64,000 nucleotides of DNA from Ochotona curzoniae (GCF_017591425.1 NW_024467106.1:25410501-25474500), one strand, 5' to 3'; counted from the first letter of the stretch, positions 32,220 to 43,342 are shown. The notes: a model not told the origin generated them from the sequence alone. Made by a program: numbers and translations.

Positions 32220-32230
32220 AATGCCAAACT

Positions 32231-34129
32231 GAAATCAATTGAAGACTGTATCACAATGAAAAGATTAAAACAGAAAAAATATCACCATAATAACATACAA
32301 AGAAAACAAGACAGGCATCATAAACAGAATAGAGATTCCAACAAATTGTTAGAAAACGTATGTTGGAACATTAACTAATGATCAGCACACACAGAGCTGC
32401 AACATCAAAAGCAGTATGGAAGGAATGTAGTAAAGAAACTATTCAGTCAATGAACCTCTACATTAACATCTTGGAATTTTTGATACAATATAGACAAGGA
32501 AATAAGAGTAAAGCTTAAAGTGAAGAAACTAACACTTCAAATACAGAGCTGCAATTTTCACCTGTTTGAAGTTCTGTGAACTTTCTTTAGTGATGAACAT
32601 TAAGGCAGGCAATTAAATGGGTTGACAAGGAGAGGTGGAAACAGCTCTTTTGAAAGAAATAGAGTGAAATGTTTAGGAGACACTTATTATTAAATTCAAA
32701 TATACAGGAGGAGTCAACCAACACTTGATGGGGAAAAAAGTACTACCTAAAATCTAAGGCCAGCCTAAAACAAGCAAAGCGGTTGGTACAGACCTCAACA
32801 TAGAGTGAAACAAAATGATGAAAAGATAAGATGTGTAAAACATTCTCTAATTAGAATACTCAGAAAAGGCCCTGACAGTATGATATTCATAAATCATGGA
32901 CAGGCTGCCACGAATAAAGTAATAATAATAGAAACAAGCATGACCCCTGAGAAATTACCAAATAAGATGAGCAAAATAAAAATTTCATAGTCAAGTTGGG
33001 AAACAAGATTAAGAAAGCCTACCAAGCCCAAATTGTGGGTATCACTACTCTAGCAATATGATTTCCAAAAACAGATTACAGAGAATATAAAAATAATAAC
33101 AAAAGGAATAATAGAGAGGAATTCCCCAATGCTGAATTCCTATCAAGCCTCATGATGGTAGGACCTAGCACAGTAAATAAAGTTCAACAAGGTCTTGCAT
33201 TGTGTAAACCTAAATAATACAAATATTCTAATAGCATAGGCAAGCATATTCAAAGGTTTCTTACAAATATCTAAAGCCTTAAGGATAGTGAGTGTCAATA
33301 CTGTGAACTTGTGAGCCAGAGTTGTTTTCTTTCTGACATTCATTTTCTTGTCTATTATCATGCATTTATAAGATTTCTGCTAACAATTATTTCTTCTATT
33401 CTAACTTCCCCTACACACCCTTTCGACCCCCTACAAAAGTTCAGCTATCCTGCTGGTTTCCATTTGAGATTTTTACAGAAATTCTAGCAGCAAAAATACC
33501 TATTATATAAGATTTTTCAGTAACTGGTCCCCTGCTTTTAGCCGCTCCCTGCCACGCATTCATCCTTCAAGCTGCCAGCAGAGATAGTTTCTAATTTACA
33601 GATGCAGTTCATTTATGCATTGGTATAAGATATTCTGAGAGAACACAAAAGCTGCATTGACAAGAAGCTGGAGATAGGAGCCACAGGCAGAAAGTAAACC
33701 CGGGCACTCTGATTGATCATTTTGGTTCTTACCACTAAGCTAGACACCTGTTGAATCGATGTGTTTGCTATCCTGACTGTAGCAGTGTTGTGCGCTGGCT
33801 GGCTCTTAGCTAGGTTTGTTGCAGATTCTTTCCTACATATATAGAAGAATTCAAAGATGGAGACACAAACATGTACAGCATAGCAGGATTCATCTGAGGC
33901 AAAACAAAAGTGCAAGCTCAAGAAGGAAGTTGTTCAAGAACAGTCAGGAATTTGAAGGAGACCTGAAACAAAACAAGGAAAAACATCCAACACTGAAAAA
34001 GCCCTCCACAAAGGAAAAAAAAAAAAAACTCAGAAAAAGCCCTCTTAAGGCAGTTAGCCCTTCCCATTTTACCCTCCTGTGATACAGTTGTGCCTTCCAA
34101 AGTGGAGACCAATTAGACATTCAAAAGAG
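32231..34129. other. Unassigned sequence, 1.9 kb
   Basis: A-rich on the plus strand, no repeat recognised. An A14 run lies at about 34014-34028. The open frame 33816-34082 runs through the A-run and is lysine-rich for that reason; not a gene. Confidence 0.35.
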
Positions 34130-34660
34130 GATGGAACTGCCCATTTCTATGCCTTTTTTGGGAAATATCTTGAAACACTGAAAGTGTTGTCATGTAGCGA
34201 TTAATGGGAGTTACATGCCCCTCATGGAAATCTTAATGACATTATCATCACCTATAGATCACCAGGGAGCAAATCCTGCAGCTATGTGGGATATGTCCAC
34301 CCAGCACTAATTAAAATTGCAGAGCTTGCTATTTCTGCTACTCAGAAGGGAGCGGGCCTACACTGTGCATTGAAAGCAAGGCTTGCAATGGTCGCAGTAA
34401 ACGGACCTGTCATCAGGACCTGACCAGGCTGTTATAGGAACAGGCTGCTCCAGTTCCTGTGGAAGGTCAATGGGAGCTGTCAAAATGCCAGTCACTTGGA
34501 GCTGTCAATCATTGATTTGCACAGCTTAGCAAGGAGCTGTCCTCGTATTGGTCTGAGACTGTCAATCACCCATCTTAGCTGTACTGCCAGGTGGAGAGGA
34601 GCTGTCCAGCAGCATCTCTGCTGAAGCTGTCAGACACCAATACCCAGTTACCTGCACTTC
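34130..34660. promoter_or_regulatory. Candidate conserved non-coding element with PBX/MEIS-type motif cluster
   Basis: A unique, non-repeat block of balanced composition. CTGTCAATCA, the reverse complement of the known PBX-MEIS/PREP composite site TGATTGACAG, occurs twice exactly, at 34502-34511 and 34559-34568. The half-site CTGTC occurs four more times, at 34477, 34537, 34602 and 34627, three of these in the same GGAGCTGTC context. The 5' half has homeodomain-type words (GCGATTAATGG near 34199, CACTAATTAAAATTGC near 34305). Enhancer function is inference. An alternative is a decayed tandem repeat of a GGAGCTGTC-containing unit or an unrecognised LTR, as AATAAAGC follows at 34757. Confidence 0.4.
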
Positions 34661-34802
34661 CACATCGATGATAATCTTGTGGGTGACTGCATATGTCACA
34701 ATATAAAGTTGTATAGATTTCCTCTGTACAGTCTATTATTTATCAATTATACATCAATAAAGCTTTTACATTTTCACAAAAACATGCTTTTAAAAAGCCT
34801 AT

Positions 34803-35180
34803 TATGGATTGAATTGTACCCACCAAAAGACATTTGCTGAAATTCTATTCCTCAGTATCTCAAAATGTGATTGTATTTGAAGATGACATCGCTAAAGAAA
34901 TAATTACATTAAAGTATGGCCTTCAGATTAGCATCAAATACAACATGACTATTGCCATCATTGATACAGGAAATTAAGACACAGACCTGGGTATATAGAA
35001 GGAAAATCATGTGACAACACAGTGAGAGCTGGCCACTTGCAAGCCAAAAATAGGTGTGTTAAACACTTTTACAACCTTTGCTCAGACTTCCAGCCTCTTG
35101 TAACAGTGAGAAAAATAGATTTTTGTGGCTCAAGTAACAAGTGTATTGTACTTAACGTGGCAGCCCTAGCAAACAAGTGC
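34803..35180 (+). repeat. MLT1-type (MaLR) LTR
   Basis: Very clear order: TTATGGATTGAATTGTACCC, AAAAGACATTTGCTGAAATTC, CTCAGTATCTCAAAATGTG-ATTGTATTTGAAGATG, AAAGAAATAATTACATTAAAG, GGAAATTAAGACACAGACC, AAATCATGTGACAACACAG and GAGCTGGCCACTTGCAAGCC, then CTTCCAGCCTCTTGTAACAGTGAG and GGCAGCCCTAGCAAACAAG. Full length, no internal part: a solo LTR of an ancient non-infectious MaLR element. Confidence 0.9.
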
Positions 35181-36257
35181 ATGTAAATGCAAATATATAT
35201 TAGATATATGCCTACATTTGTATAAACACATGCTGTCCCTGTGGCTGTGTCAGGAGATATTTATTTTGATCAAAATGGTTTCCTTTGTTTGATTGCTTGT
35301 CTTCACCATAATCATACAATTCTGTTATAGGTAGAAAAATAGCCATAAACTCTTGTGGGGAGCTATTTGTTGATTTCAATTTAAAAATTCTAACCAAAAA
35401 AAAAAAGCCAAGGCAGGAAAAAGCCCCATTTTCTTATTCTAAAAGAAGAATCTAGTAAAGGAGAAAACATGGTAATTTTACAAAGACAACTTAAAGAAAA
35501 TTGTTAGGTGTTCTCTTGAAATGTTTCTATAAATATTCAAGAGGAAGCCTATGGACTCTAAACTGCTGATACTGCTGTTTCAGAGATGCTTGCAACACAC
35601 ACAGGATAGACTCAGTGGAACTATAAACGAGCTGTTCATTAAAGATACCTATGTAAATTACAAGACAAAAGGTAATATTCAATATAAAATGTTCCCATTT
35701 TTAAAGAAAGCTTTGCAAAATGGGTTTTAAGTTGGCAGTGATTACCAGCAATGTTTTTCTTAGGCGCTTCACAAGGCTTTCTTTTATTCTTAATTACTTT
35801 TATAACTACCAACACTTATTCAATTAGATATGTTAATAGTCCCCGGATTTCTCTACACCTGTTTCTTCCAGCTGTCTGCAACGCTTGTTCTATGACATCT
35901 GTATTGAATTGGTAGTCTCATTTCCTAACACTAAAATCACAGAAAAAGAAGTCCCAGAATCAATGTTTAAAGAGCTTAAAATACAAACAAATGTAGTTAA
36001 GCATGTTTTTTTTTTTTTTGCAATGAAATCATTGCTATCAGCACACATTCTGGAATACACCCAAAAACTATCAGAAAGCTCCCTGTGCTTTCATAGGTAT
36101 AAGATAAATCTCTTTAGTGAAGGAAAGAGAATTTTTACTTTGTAAATCCTCTAGTGTCTGCAATGAATTTATAACTTTATACAATTTAAGACTCAGATTT
36201 TAAAGTAGTGTTTGTTATGAATATTAATATAAATATTAAATACTGAAAAATTGAATC
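35181..36257. other. Unassigned sequence
   Basis: About 1.1 kb without an element I recognise. T15 run near 36007-36021. Confidence 0.4.
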
Positions 36258-36546
36258 TCAGGACATGTGTTTGGTGTAGCAGTTAAAACCCTTCTTGGAA
36301 CATCTGAATCATGCATTCGAGATCCTGACTTTGCATTTGAGAACTACTCCAGATAACAGCTTCCTTCCGTCACTCATGGGAGGTGGTAGCGATAGCTTAG
36401 GGAACTGAGTTTCTGCCACCCATTTGAGAGACCTAGAGTTCCTGGCTCTTACTTTCAGCCTGATGCAATCCAAGCCATTTGAGGAATAAACCAGAGGATG
36501 ATTCAGTCTCTTTAACTCTCTTTCCCAAATGAATAATTTTTAAAAA
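36258..36546 (+). repeat. Old full-length C-family SINE
   Basis: Head GGACATGTGTTTGGTGTAGCAGTTAAAACCC, B-box-like CATTCGAGATCCTGAC, CTCATGGGAGGTGGTAGCGATAGC, GTTTCTGCCACCCATTTGAGAG-ACCTAG, AGTTCCTGGCTC, CAAGCCATTTGAGGAATAAACC-AGAGGATG and a TCTCTTTCCC-AAATGAATAA end. Both promoter boxes readable; diverged. Confidence 0.8.
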
Positions 36547-36591
36547 AAGAATTTTTCATTTGGATCATTTGCAATAAGCTCAAATCTATAC

Positions 36592-36712
36592 CAGGATACT
36601 TCAAAAAGATCATAGATAATTGGATTAAGTTTTATTCTTATGTAAATATTTTTAGAAGTCATGTGCAGTTTTTGCATCATCAGCATTTCCCACAAACGTT
36701 TTTTTGCTTTCA
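36592..36712 (-). mobile_element. Short inverted-repeat DNA transposon relic (MITE-like, copy 2)
   Basis: GATACTTCAAAAAGATCATAG at the left and GCATTTCCCACAAACGTTTTTT at the right are the inverted ends, with CATGTGCAGTTTTTGCATCATC between. Same family as 21969-22096 but reversed and more decayed; lies between two SINEs. Confidence 0.5.
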
Positions 36713-36737
36713 TGGATATGCTTTCATTTAAGCATTT

Positions 36738-37050
36738 TTAATTATTTTATTTATTTTAAATGCAAAGGGACAATAGGAGAATGAGAGACAGAGAGACGGA
36801 TATCTCATCCACTGGTTTATTCTCCAAATGTGCACAACAGCAGGGGCTGGGCCACATAAGAGTTATGAGCCTGGAACTGTATGAATGACAGAGATCTAAC
36901 TATTTAAGTCATCATCTCTGCTTCCCAGGACACACATTAACAAGAAGTTCCAGCCAGGGGTGAAGCCAGGGATTGAACCCTTCTCAGATATGGGATGTGG
37001 GTATGTCAAAAGGCAAGTTAATCTCTATACCAAATATCTGCCCATCTCTC
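36738..37050 (-). repeat. Old full-length C-family SINE
   Basis: Inverted tail TTATTTTATTTATTTTAAATG, GAGAATGAGAGACAGAGAG, CTCATCCACTGGTTTATTCTCC-AAATG, GCAGGGGCTGGGCC, CATCATCTCTGCTTCCCAGG, AAGAAGTTCCAGCCAGGGGTG, CCAGGGATTGAACCC and inverted head CAAGTTAATCTCTATACCAAATATCTGCCC. Confidence 0.8.
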
Positions 37051-37408
37051 ATTCTTTTAACACAAAAGTTCTGTGATGCCAAGATTTTTTTTTTCTAAAT
37101 TCAGAGAGTACCACTGTGAAGATAATGTCCCTGCTCTCATAGATTGAAAGGCAGTAGAAAGGACCAATAAATCTAGCTAACTATTATGAAGAGACTTCAT
37201 AAATTACAAAGAGAGCTGGTTCACATGGAGATATATATCATAGGATAGTCTTTTCAAGCATGCAATATTAAAATAATATCAAATCTTATAAAACTAAGAA
37301 AAATTAAAAACAATTATTTCACCTAGTGTTAAAACATTAGATAATAGGTACTACAAATAGATATCAACCACACTGAAAGTATGTGGATATGACTTATTCA
37401 CAGCTTTT
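37051..37408. other. Unassigned AT-rich sequence
   Basis: No element recognised. Confidence 0.4.
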
Positions 37409-37744
37409 TTTTTAAGGTTTAGTTTATTTATTTGAAAGCGAGAGTGATAGAAAAGCAGGGAAAAGAGATAATGGGGCTGGACTAGAGAGGAATGAGAGAA
37501 AGGGTTCTTTCATCCACTGGAACATTGCCAAAATGCAGCCTCTGGTCAAATTCAGGATGCTGGAACTCCATCTGAGTCTCCAAAACATACGGCATTGGTC
37601 TAAATACTTGGACCCCCTTTCCACATTTCCTGCATTAGCAGGAAGCTGAATTAGAAGTACAGTAACCAAGACTCAAACTGATGTTATGATAGGAAATGCA
37701 GACAACACAAACAGCCTAACCCATTGCACCAAACTGCTGGCCCC
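37409..37744 (-). repeat. Old full-length C-family SINE
   Basis: TTTTTTTTAAGGTTTAGTTTATTTATTTG (inverted tail), GGGTTCTTTCATCCACTGGAAC, GGATGCTGGAACTCCATCTGAGTC-TCC, CTAAATACTTGGACCC, CATTAGCAGGAAGCTGAATTAG, ACTCAAACTGATG and inverted head TAACCCATTGCACCAAACTGCTGGCCCC. The head abuts a CA microsatellite. A roughly 25-bp purine-rich insertion lies around 37460-37490. Confidence 0.82.
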
Positions 37745-37757
37745 TACACACACACAA

Positions 37758-37789
<32 letters not shown>

Positions 37790-37812
37790 ACACACACACA
37801 CACACATATATG
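37745..37812. repeat. (CA)n microsatellite
   Basis: About 30 CA units with one CAAACA and one CATACA interruption, ending ATATATGTG. Directly adjoins the SINE head at 37744; long enough to be polymorphic. Confidence 0.97.
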
Positions 37813-38930
37813 TGTAGGAATGTACCTAAATTGTTTGTAACATGAGTTTACTTTAAGGTTATTCAACGTACACATGTTGAGAATTAAAGCCCAACAGCAC
37901 AGCATTAGGGCTGCCAATGAAATGATGCTGAGGTGTTTCCAATGCTCCAAGGACAGGTGTGCTTTTCCCACACAAATCAGTAAGTTAGAAGCTACTCTGT
38001 GAGAGCCTCATTGAATTTCCAGGCTTACCTGCTACTGCCTTGGCAGGGCCAGATCATATGATTTTGCAAGCCTTACATTGTCTGCAAGCTGGATATTTTC
38101 TATCCCTGAAAGCTTCATGCCTGATCCCAGAGAAATCTAGAAAGAACTGAGGTAGCTAGAGCTGAGTACTAATACATAGGACACTTTTGTAAAATAATGG
38201 CCAGTTTCTACTTCTTGCTCTAAAGGAAGCCTAGCAGTCATTAAACCTCAGCGAACACCATGGATCATGCAGTCAGGCTTACTATCATGTATTTCTAACT
38301 ATGAGCAAATGAGACATTTGAGGAAAGCCTGCAGCTTACGAGATAAATACCAAGAAGTAAAAAAGTAATAACAACCTTTGCAAATAGTAATAGAAAAATG
38401 ACAAAGAAAGAAAAAATGTTCCTCGGATGACATTTAATAAAATATCCCTTCTATAAAATAGATTATTGTGTTGTCAAGGTAAATTAAAAGCAGAGAATGA
38501 AGAAGGACATTTGAAAATTAAATACTTGGATTTCAAAAGATTATCATATAAATATATCCATTCTGCCATACCATCCCATTCTGTTTCAGTTCCAATGTTG
38601 AGCACAAAAGCTGCCAAGCAGAGCCTGGCAAGATTCTAAGATATCTGAGCATGGCAGCACAAAGCCTAGGACTTGGCATATAACACTGGCTAGCTGCAAT
38701 GATCTTGGGTCTCTGAAAATAAAGGGTCCTTAAGAGGAAGGGCAGTTCTTGATGGGCTTCTGGGAAACTGAACCCAGCAGCTGTGGTGACCCTGATCCTC
38801 AAACTGGGAAAATTCCAGCCCACTGATACTCCATTTTAGAAATTCCAGTAGCTTTTGTGAAATTCCTGTAGCCCAGACCATACGCCACAGCAATAACATC
38901 AGAATCTCTGGATGCAGAACAAAGGTTAGT
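37813..38930. other. Unassigned sequence
   Basis: About 1.1 kb, no recognised repeat. 38540-38920 is GC-richer and has overlapping minus-strand open frames (38533-38899) without a domain I recognise; a decayed retrocopy or LTR is possible but unproven. Confidence 0.35.
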
Positions 38931-38946
38931 ATTATTATTATTATTT
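38931..38946. repeat. Short (ATT)n run
   Basis: Five ATT units just before the SINE tail. Confidence 0.8.
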
Positions 38947-39238
38947 TAAATTTTTAGTTCATTTATTTAAAAAGTAGAGAGAGACAGACAAAAAATTCTC
39001 CCAACCACTAATTCGTGCCCCAAATGCCAAAATTGGGATAAATTGAAGCCAAGGACTGGAAATGGAATCCAGATTTTCCATTTGGGTATCAGGGGCACAA
39101 CTGTTTGAGACATCACCTGCTGCCTCTCACACTGTGTGCTCGCAGGAATCCAGAATCAGCAGCTGGAGCTGAGAGTTGAATCCAAGCACTTTGATCTGAG
39201 TTGTATGCATCTTAACTGCTAAGCTAACCCCTACCTTC
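38947..39238 (-). repeat. Old full-length C-family SINE
   Basis: AATTTTTAGTTCATTTATTTAAAAAG, GAGAGAGACAGAC, CAACCACTAATTCGTGCCCC-AAATGCC, GAAGCCAAGGACTGGAAATGG-AATCC, TTTTCCATTTGGGTATCAGGGGC, CATCACCTGCTGCCTC, GAATCAGCAGCTGGAGCTG-AGAGTTGAATCC and inverted head CATCTTAACTGCTAAGCTAACCCC. Confidence 0.82.
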
Positions 39239-39504
39239 AGACCTTAGTGTTTTTGGAACTCTCCAGGTAATCCCACTGATTGGCTAAGTGAGAATCAAAA
39301 CTCCAGTTACTCTCAGCAGAAATAACTGGGAGTTTGTTGGAATGATGAATCAAGTCCTAGTCCAGACCTCCAGAATCAGAAACTGTTTCAACAAGATATC
39401 CAAGGATTCATATGTTTGTGAATGTGTAAGAAATTCTACATCTGTGCCAAATGAAAGAATCCAGCCCAATATATTAAGATGGAACTGGGCCCTGGCACAT
39501 TTGT
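39239..39504. other. Unassigned sequence
   Basis: No element recognised. Confidence 0.4.
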
Positions 39505-39778
39505 ATGACTATTATTCAAGAGGCAGAAACAGAATAGACAGAGAGCTCTTATCCACCAGTTCACTCCTTAAATGTGCACAGTAACCAGGGTTATTCCGGG
39601 AAAAGGACACAAGAACAGGAAACTCAGTCCAGCCTCCTACAGGAGTGCAAGGGACCCCGCTACTTGAGCCATCACCTGCTTCCTCTTGGGGAAGCAAACA
39701 GGTAGCAAACTGGGGCCAGGAGCCAGAGCCAAGAATGGAAATGGTACCACTAGGGAAAATGTCTGCCCAACCCTGGGA
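39505..39778 (-). repeat. Old C-family SINE
   Basis: TATTATTCAAGAGGCAGAAAC (inverted tail), TAGACAGAGAGCTC-TTATCC, CCAGTTCACTCCTTAAATGTGCACAG, GTCCAGCCTCCTACAGGAGTG, CTTGAGCCATCACCTGCTTCC, AGCCAGAGCCAAGAATGG and inverted head AAATGTCTGCCCAACCC. Overlapping open frames in both directions here are produced by the repeat. Confidence 0.75.
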
Positions 39779-40319
39779 CTTCTTAAATATTCCAAAGGGA
39801 ATCCGTGTGTGCAAGGAGGTTGAGGATCAAGCCCTAGGTATTGCAGTTGAAGAGATAAGAACAGCAGAGAAACATTTTCCCTGAAATTCAAATAGAAAAT
39901 TGACAAATCATCACTTGCTACTCTCACTAACCATAATGAAATGAAGCTGCTATAATTCCCAGCTCACTTAATGCAGATTCCACATAAAATAGATCAATAT
40001 CCTCATGGCTAGGGGGAAGACACAGCCATAGATCTCCTGGGCAAAAGCAAGCAGCTTCTACAAAATGCATCAAGAACATATGAGACTGAATTATAGCACA
40101 AAATACACACATATTTTATCAAATGTAAGCATGCTTAGTGTTAAAATGTAAAACATCAATAAGAGATAATTGACATTCAAAACAGTTTTGATTCAAACTG
40201 AAGATGACGTACAATAGGTAAAGTGCTATGATATGGAAATCATGAAACTAGAAGCTTAAATGATGTGGGTTTAAATGAAGCCCCCAAAAAGGCATGCATG
40301 TAAACCCACTAATCATCGC
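39779..40319. other. Unassigned sequence
   Basis: No element recognised. Confidence 0.4.
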
Positions 40320-40728
40320 ATTAACCCCTATGATCTATGGTTTTGTTGTTACTGAGAAATAGAATTTTGGAAGATGTAACCAAATTAATATGATGTCATT
40401 CCAGAATAACATATGTTATAAATCCAATGACCAATGTCCTTGTGGGGACAGGGAGATTAAAAGGAACAGAAGAGGCCCAGGAAAGAAGGAGGTAGATAAA
40501 TTGTTCTACTATAATCCAAGAAACAAGGGTTGTTGGTAACCATCAACAGTTAGGAAGGGAAGGGAAGGGCCTTCCCCAGAGACCAGTGAGAAAACATAAT
40601 TGTACTAATCCCCAGATTCCTGACTTTCAACGCCAGAACTGTTCAAGAACAAACTTCACTTGTTTAAAATCATCAGTTTATTTTAATTTGCTGTAGTGAC
40701 TTTTAAAACTAACACTGATGACAAATCC
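40320..40728 (+). repeat. MLT1-type (MaLR) LTR
   Basis: TTAACCCCTATGATCTATGG, GAAGATGTAACCAAATTAA-TATGATGTC, AATCCAATGACCAATGTCCTTGTGGGG, AGAGGCCCAGG, GTTGTTGGTAACCATCAACAG-TTAGGAAGGG, GGCCTTCCCCAGAGACC, CTGACTTTCAACGCCAGAACTGTTCAAG and a TAGTGACTTTTAAAACTAAC end follow the MaLR LTR order. More diverged than 34803-35180. Confidence 0.75.
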
Positions 40729-41944
40729 AGATGCAACAACATGTGAATAGAAGAAAGAAAATAATTTTAAATTAATAGACAAAATTTTAATTTTCTTGAG
40801 TTTCAAAAATCCTCGAGGCTTCAGGCTGAAAAATACTGCTCAATTCCAGTACCGATTGAAAAGTCATGTCCCAGGACATATACATTCTGTAAAAATACCT
40901 GTGTTCAAAGATTAACCTATGCCCTCTTATAGAAAAAAGAGAAATGTCTAGCAAAACAAGGAAGTATCATCTGAAATCTAAAAGCTGTAATGTCTGGACT
41001 AACTTCTACAGATTTTAAAATACTGCCAAATAAAGGTGTTTTAGCTGTGGAACACATAAATTACCTCCGTAAAAACAAGAAAACAGAATGCAAATCACTA
41101 AATAGGAGTTTCCATATTAGGCCTAAGCAATAGAAAAATTATTTTAGCCAAATTGCAAGGAATACAGAACATAGACTTCAAGACAGAAATAGAAATAAGA
41201 GAACACAATGACGCATAATAACCTTATAAAATCTATAGATTTTGCATCTCTTTTGAGGCTATTTTTCATGGTACAATCCCATAGGCGCAGGCATTCTTCC
41301 TTTTATCTCCTCCCCAACTCCGCAACTGTTTTGTGCCTTATTATTGCAATAGTGTAGTCCTTCAATATCAGTCACAAGCCCAACATTCTGCTACTTAGTG
41401 TATCACAGCATTGTGAGAATAGGCAATGGTACATAGTCTAGCAACCTACTGGCCATTTATATTTAACAGTAAAACCTGTAGTTAAATCTAACTAGTGGTT
41501 AAAGACTGGGAAAAGAAGACAAATAGGTGGTTTTGATTAACAATAGCGTATGAGTCTCATACGTGTTTTGTACACATCTCTAAACTCACACATTTTAAAT
41601 ACAATTATTTGCTGAAATGGATTTGAAATTAATAACCTGTCAATTTTTTAATATCTCAGTTCCCTCACTTATAAAGGCATTATTTAGATTTGCCCTATGA
41701 TTAGTTAGAGTATCACTACAAAATGTTTTGCTTTTTCCTTACCCTGAAAGTTGCCGGGGAACCTAGTGGATTAAAACTTTTTATTTTCGTTCAAAACATT
41801 GCTTTACTCTAACATGTTTTTTCACTAAGAGGCTATTTATTTTCCATTTTAGGCATGTGTTGCTTTCTTTTAATATGTTGATATGGTTCTTTTCAGTCTT
41901 TGAAATAAATTAACTACATTAGAATAAGTCTCTGTGTTGGTTGA
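40729..41944. other. Unassigned AT-rich sequence
   Basis: About 1.2 kb without a recognised element. Confidence 0.4.
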
Positions 41945-42310
41945 TGCTATGGTTTGTACGTGGTTTTTACCCCAAGGTTCATGCAGTAACAGCTTGATCA
42001 TCAGGATGGGAGTGTTGGAAGTGGTGCAAGGCTCTGGTATCGTTGGAGGCCTTTGCTCAGGATGTGGGACTCGTCTCCTTATGGTGTCCTCATTCAAGAC
42101 GTGATCCCTCCTTGTACATGCTATCAGCATCACCATCCACAATGACACGACAAATGTGGAAGGTCCCTCACCTGAGCTTAGTTTATGCCAGGCCTTTATC
42201 CTTGAATTTTACAACAGTGAGCTAAATAAGTCTCTGTGTTTCTGTTTATTTGTTTATGAGTAACCTGCTTTATATATTTTTCTTACAGTAATGAAAAACT
42301 TGCTTACAAA
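41945..42310 (+). repeat. MaLR LTR (MLT1/MST-like)
   Basis: GCTATGGTTTGTACGTGGTTTTTACCCC, AAGGTTCATGCAG, GATGGGAGTGTTGG, GGCCTTTGCTCAGGATG, CTCCTTATGGTGTCCTCATTCAAGACG, CATGCTATCAGCATCACCATC, GCCAGGCCTTTATCCTTGAATTTTACAACAGTGAGCTAAATAAG and CAGTAATGAAAAACTTGC keep the order of a MaLR solo LTR on the plus strand, including the AATAAG/polyA-signal zone. Confidence 0.75.
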
Positions 42311-43035
42311 AATGCTTTAATTTTGCCCTATAGTTGCAAGGATTTATGATAGATTAAGAACCTACCTTTACTTCAGAAAATTTCTTTTGTAATTTTTGTT
42401 TTTCTCATTTTCTCAACTCTCTCTTATTCCTTTTCCTAAGAATATAAAATATGAATATGTTGAATCACCATTAGCTATTCTTTCAAATAATTTTATAGCT
42501 TTTTAATAACTTTTATAACAATGTTTTATAACTCTTTGTTGTGTTCTAGGCAATTTTCTAAACAATATCTACATGATTCAGTGTTTCTTCAATGAGTTTG
42601 TCCTTCACTGCACATAGTACATTGTTAAAAGGCTTTCAAATTACATATACTTATTTAGGTCCTTAGCAAAAATCTCTATGGATACCTGTTTAATACAACA
42701 TCTATGACCATTCAGACACAATAATATGCTTAGTATTGAATCAAAATGTACTTTGCTTTTCTGGGAAGACATTAAATACATGGTTTTCAACTAACTGTGT
42801 GTGTATCACAGTATTATAGAATATGGCCAGGATGTGAGGAAGGTTGATTTATTATAATGGACTGTATTCTAGTCACTTTTTAATTGCTAGTGGGAGGTTT
42901 AATATTGGCTCTTTCTTGATTTTCCCTAATATTTAAAAAAGTTTGTTGAGGGAAAGCAAACTGGAGGGTAATGATATAGATTGATACTCTCATTCAATGG
43001 TTTAAAAATTGTGGACGCTATAGAAAATTACAAGC
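42311..43035. other. Unassigned AT-rich sequence
   Basis: No element recognised. Confidence 0.4.
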
Positions 43036-43342
43036 AAGGGCCCAGCACAATTGCTCTGTGGCTAAATCCTTGTCTTGTGAGTGGTGGGATCCCATAAGGG
43101 TTCCAGTTCGTGTCCCAGCTTTCCCTGCTTGTGCCCTGGAAAGCAATGGAGGATGGCCCACTTGAGACCCTGCACTTGTGTGGGAGATCAAGTAGAAGCT
43201 CCCGGCTTCTGGGTTTAGCTCAAGCTCAGCTCCAACCATTGTAGCCAATTTGAGAATAAACCAACAGATGTGAGATCTTCCTGTCTCTCCTTCTCTCCAT
43301 ATATCTGTTGTAGCTTTCCAATAAAAATAAATTTTAAAACCT
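43036..43342 (+). repeat. Full-length pika-type C SINE with flanking repeats
   Basis: Head GGCCCAGCACAATTGCTCTGTGGCTAAATCC-TTGTC, GGGATCCCATAAGGGTTCCAGTTCG-TGTCCC, CTTGTGCCCTGGAAAGCAATGG, GACCCTGCACTTGTGTGGGAG, GCTCCCGGCTTCTGG, GCTCAGCTCCAACC, and end GCTTTCCAATAAAAATAAATTTTAAAACC. TTACAAGCAA before and TTACAAATAA after suggest the target-site duplication. Confidence 0.9.

Noticed and set aside
33816..34082. 88-codon Lys-rich frame
   Set aside because: The lysine content comes from the A-run at about 34014-34028.
37744..37971. 75-codon frame with Cys-Val repeats, minus strand
   Set aside because: It is a translation of the CA microsatellite.
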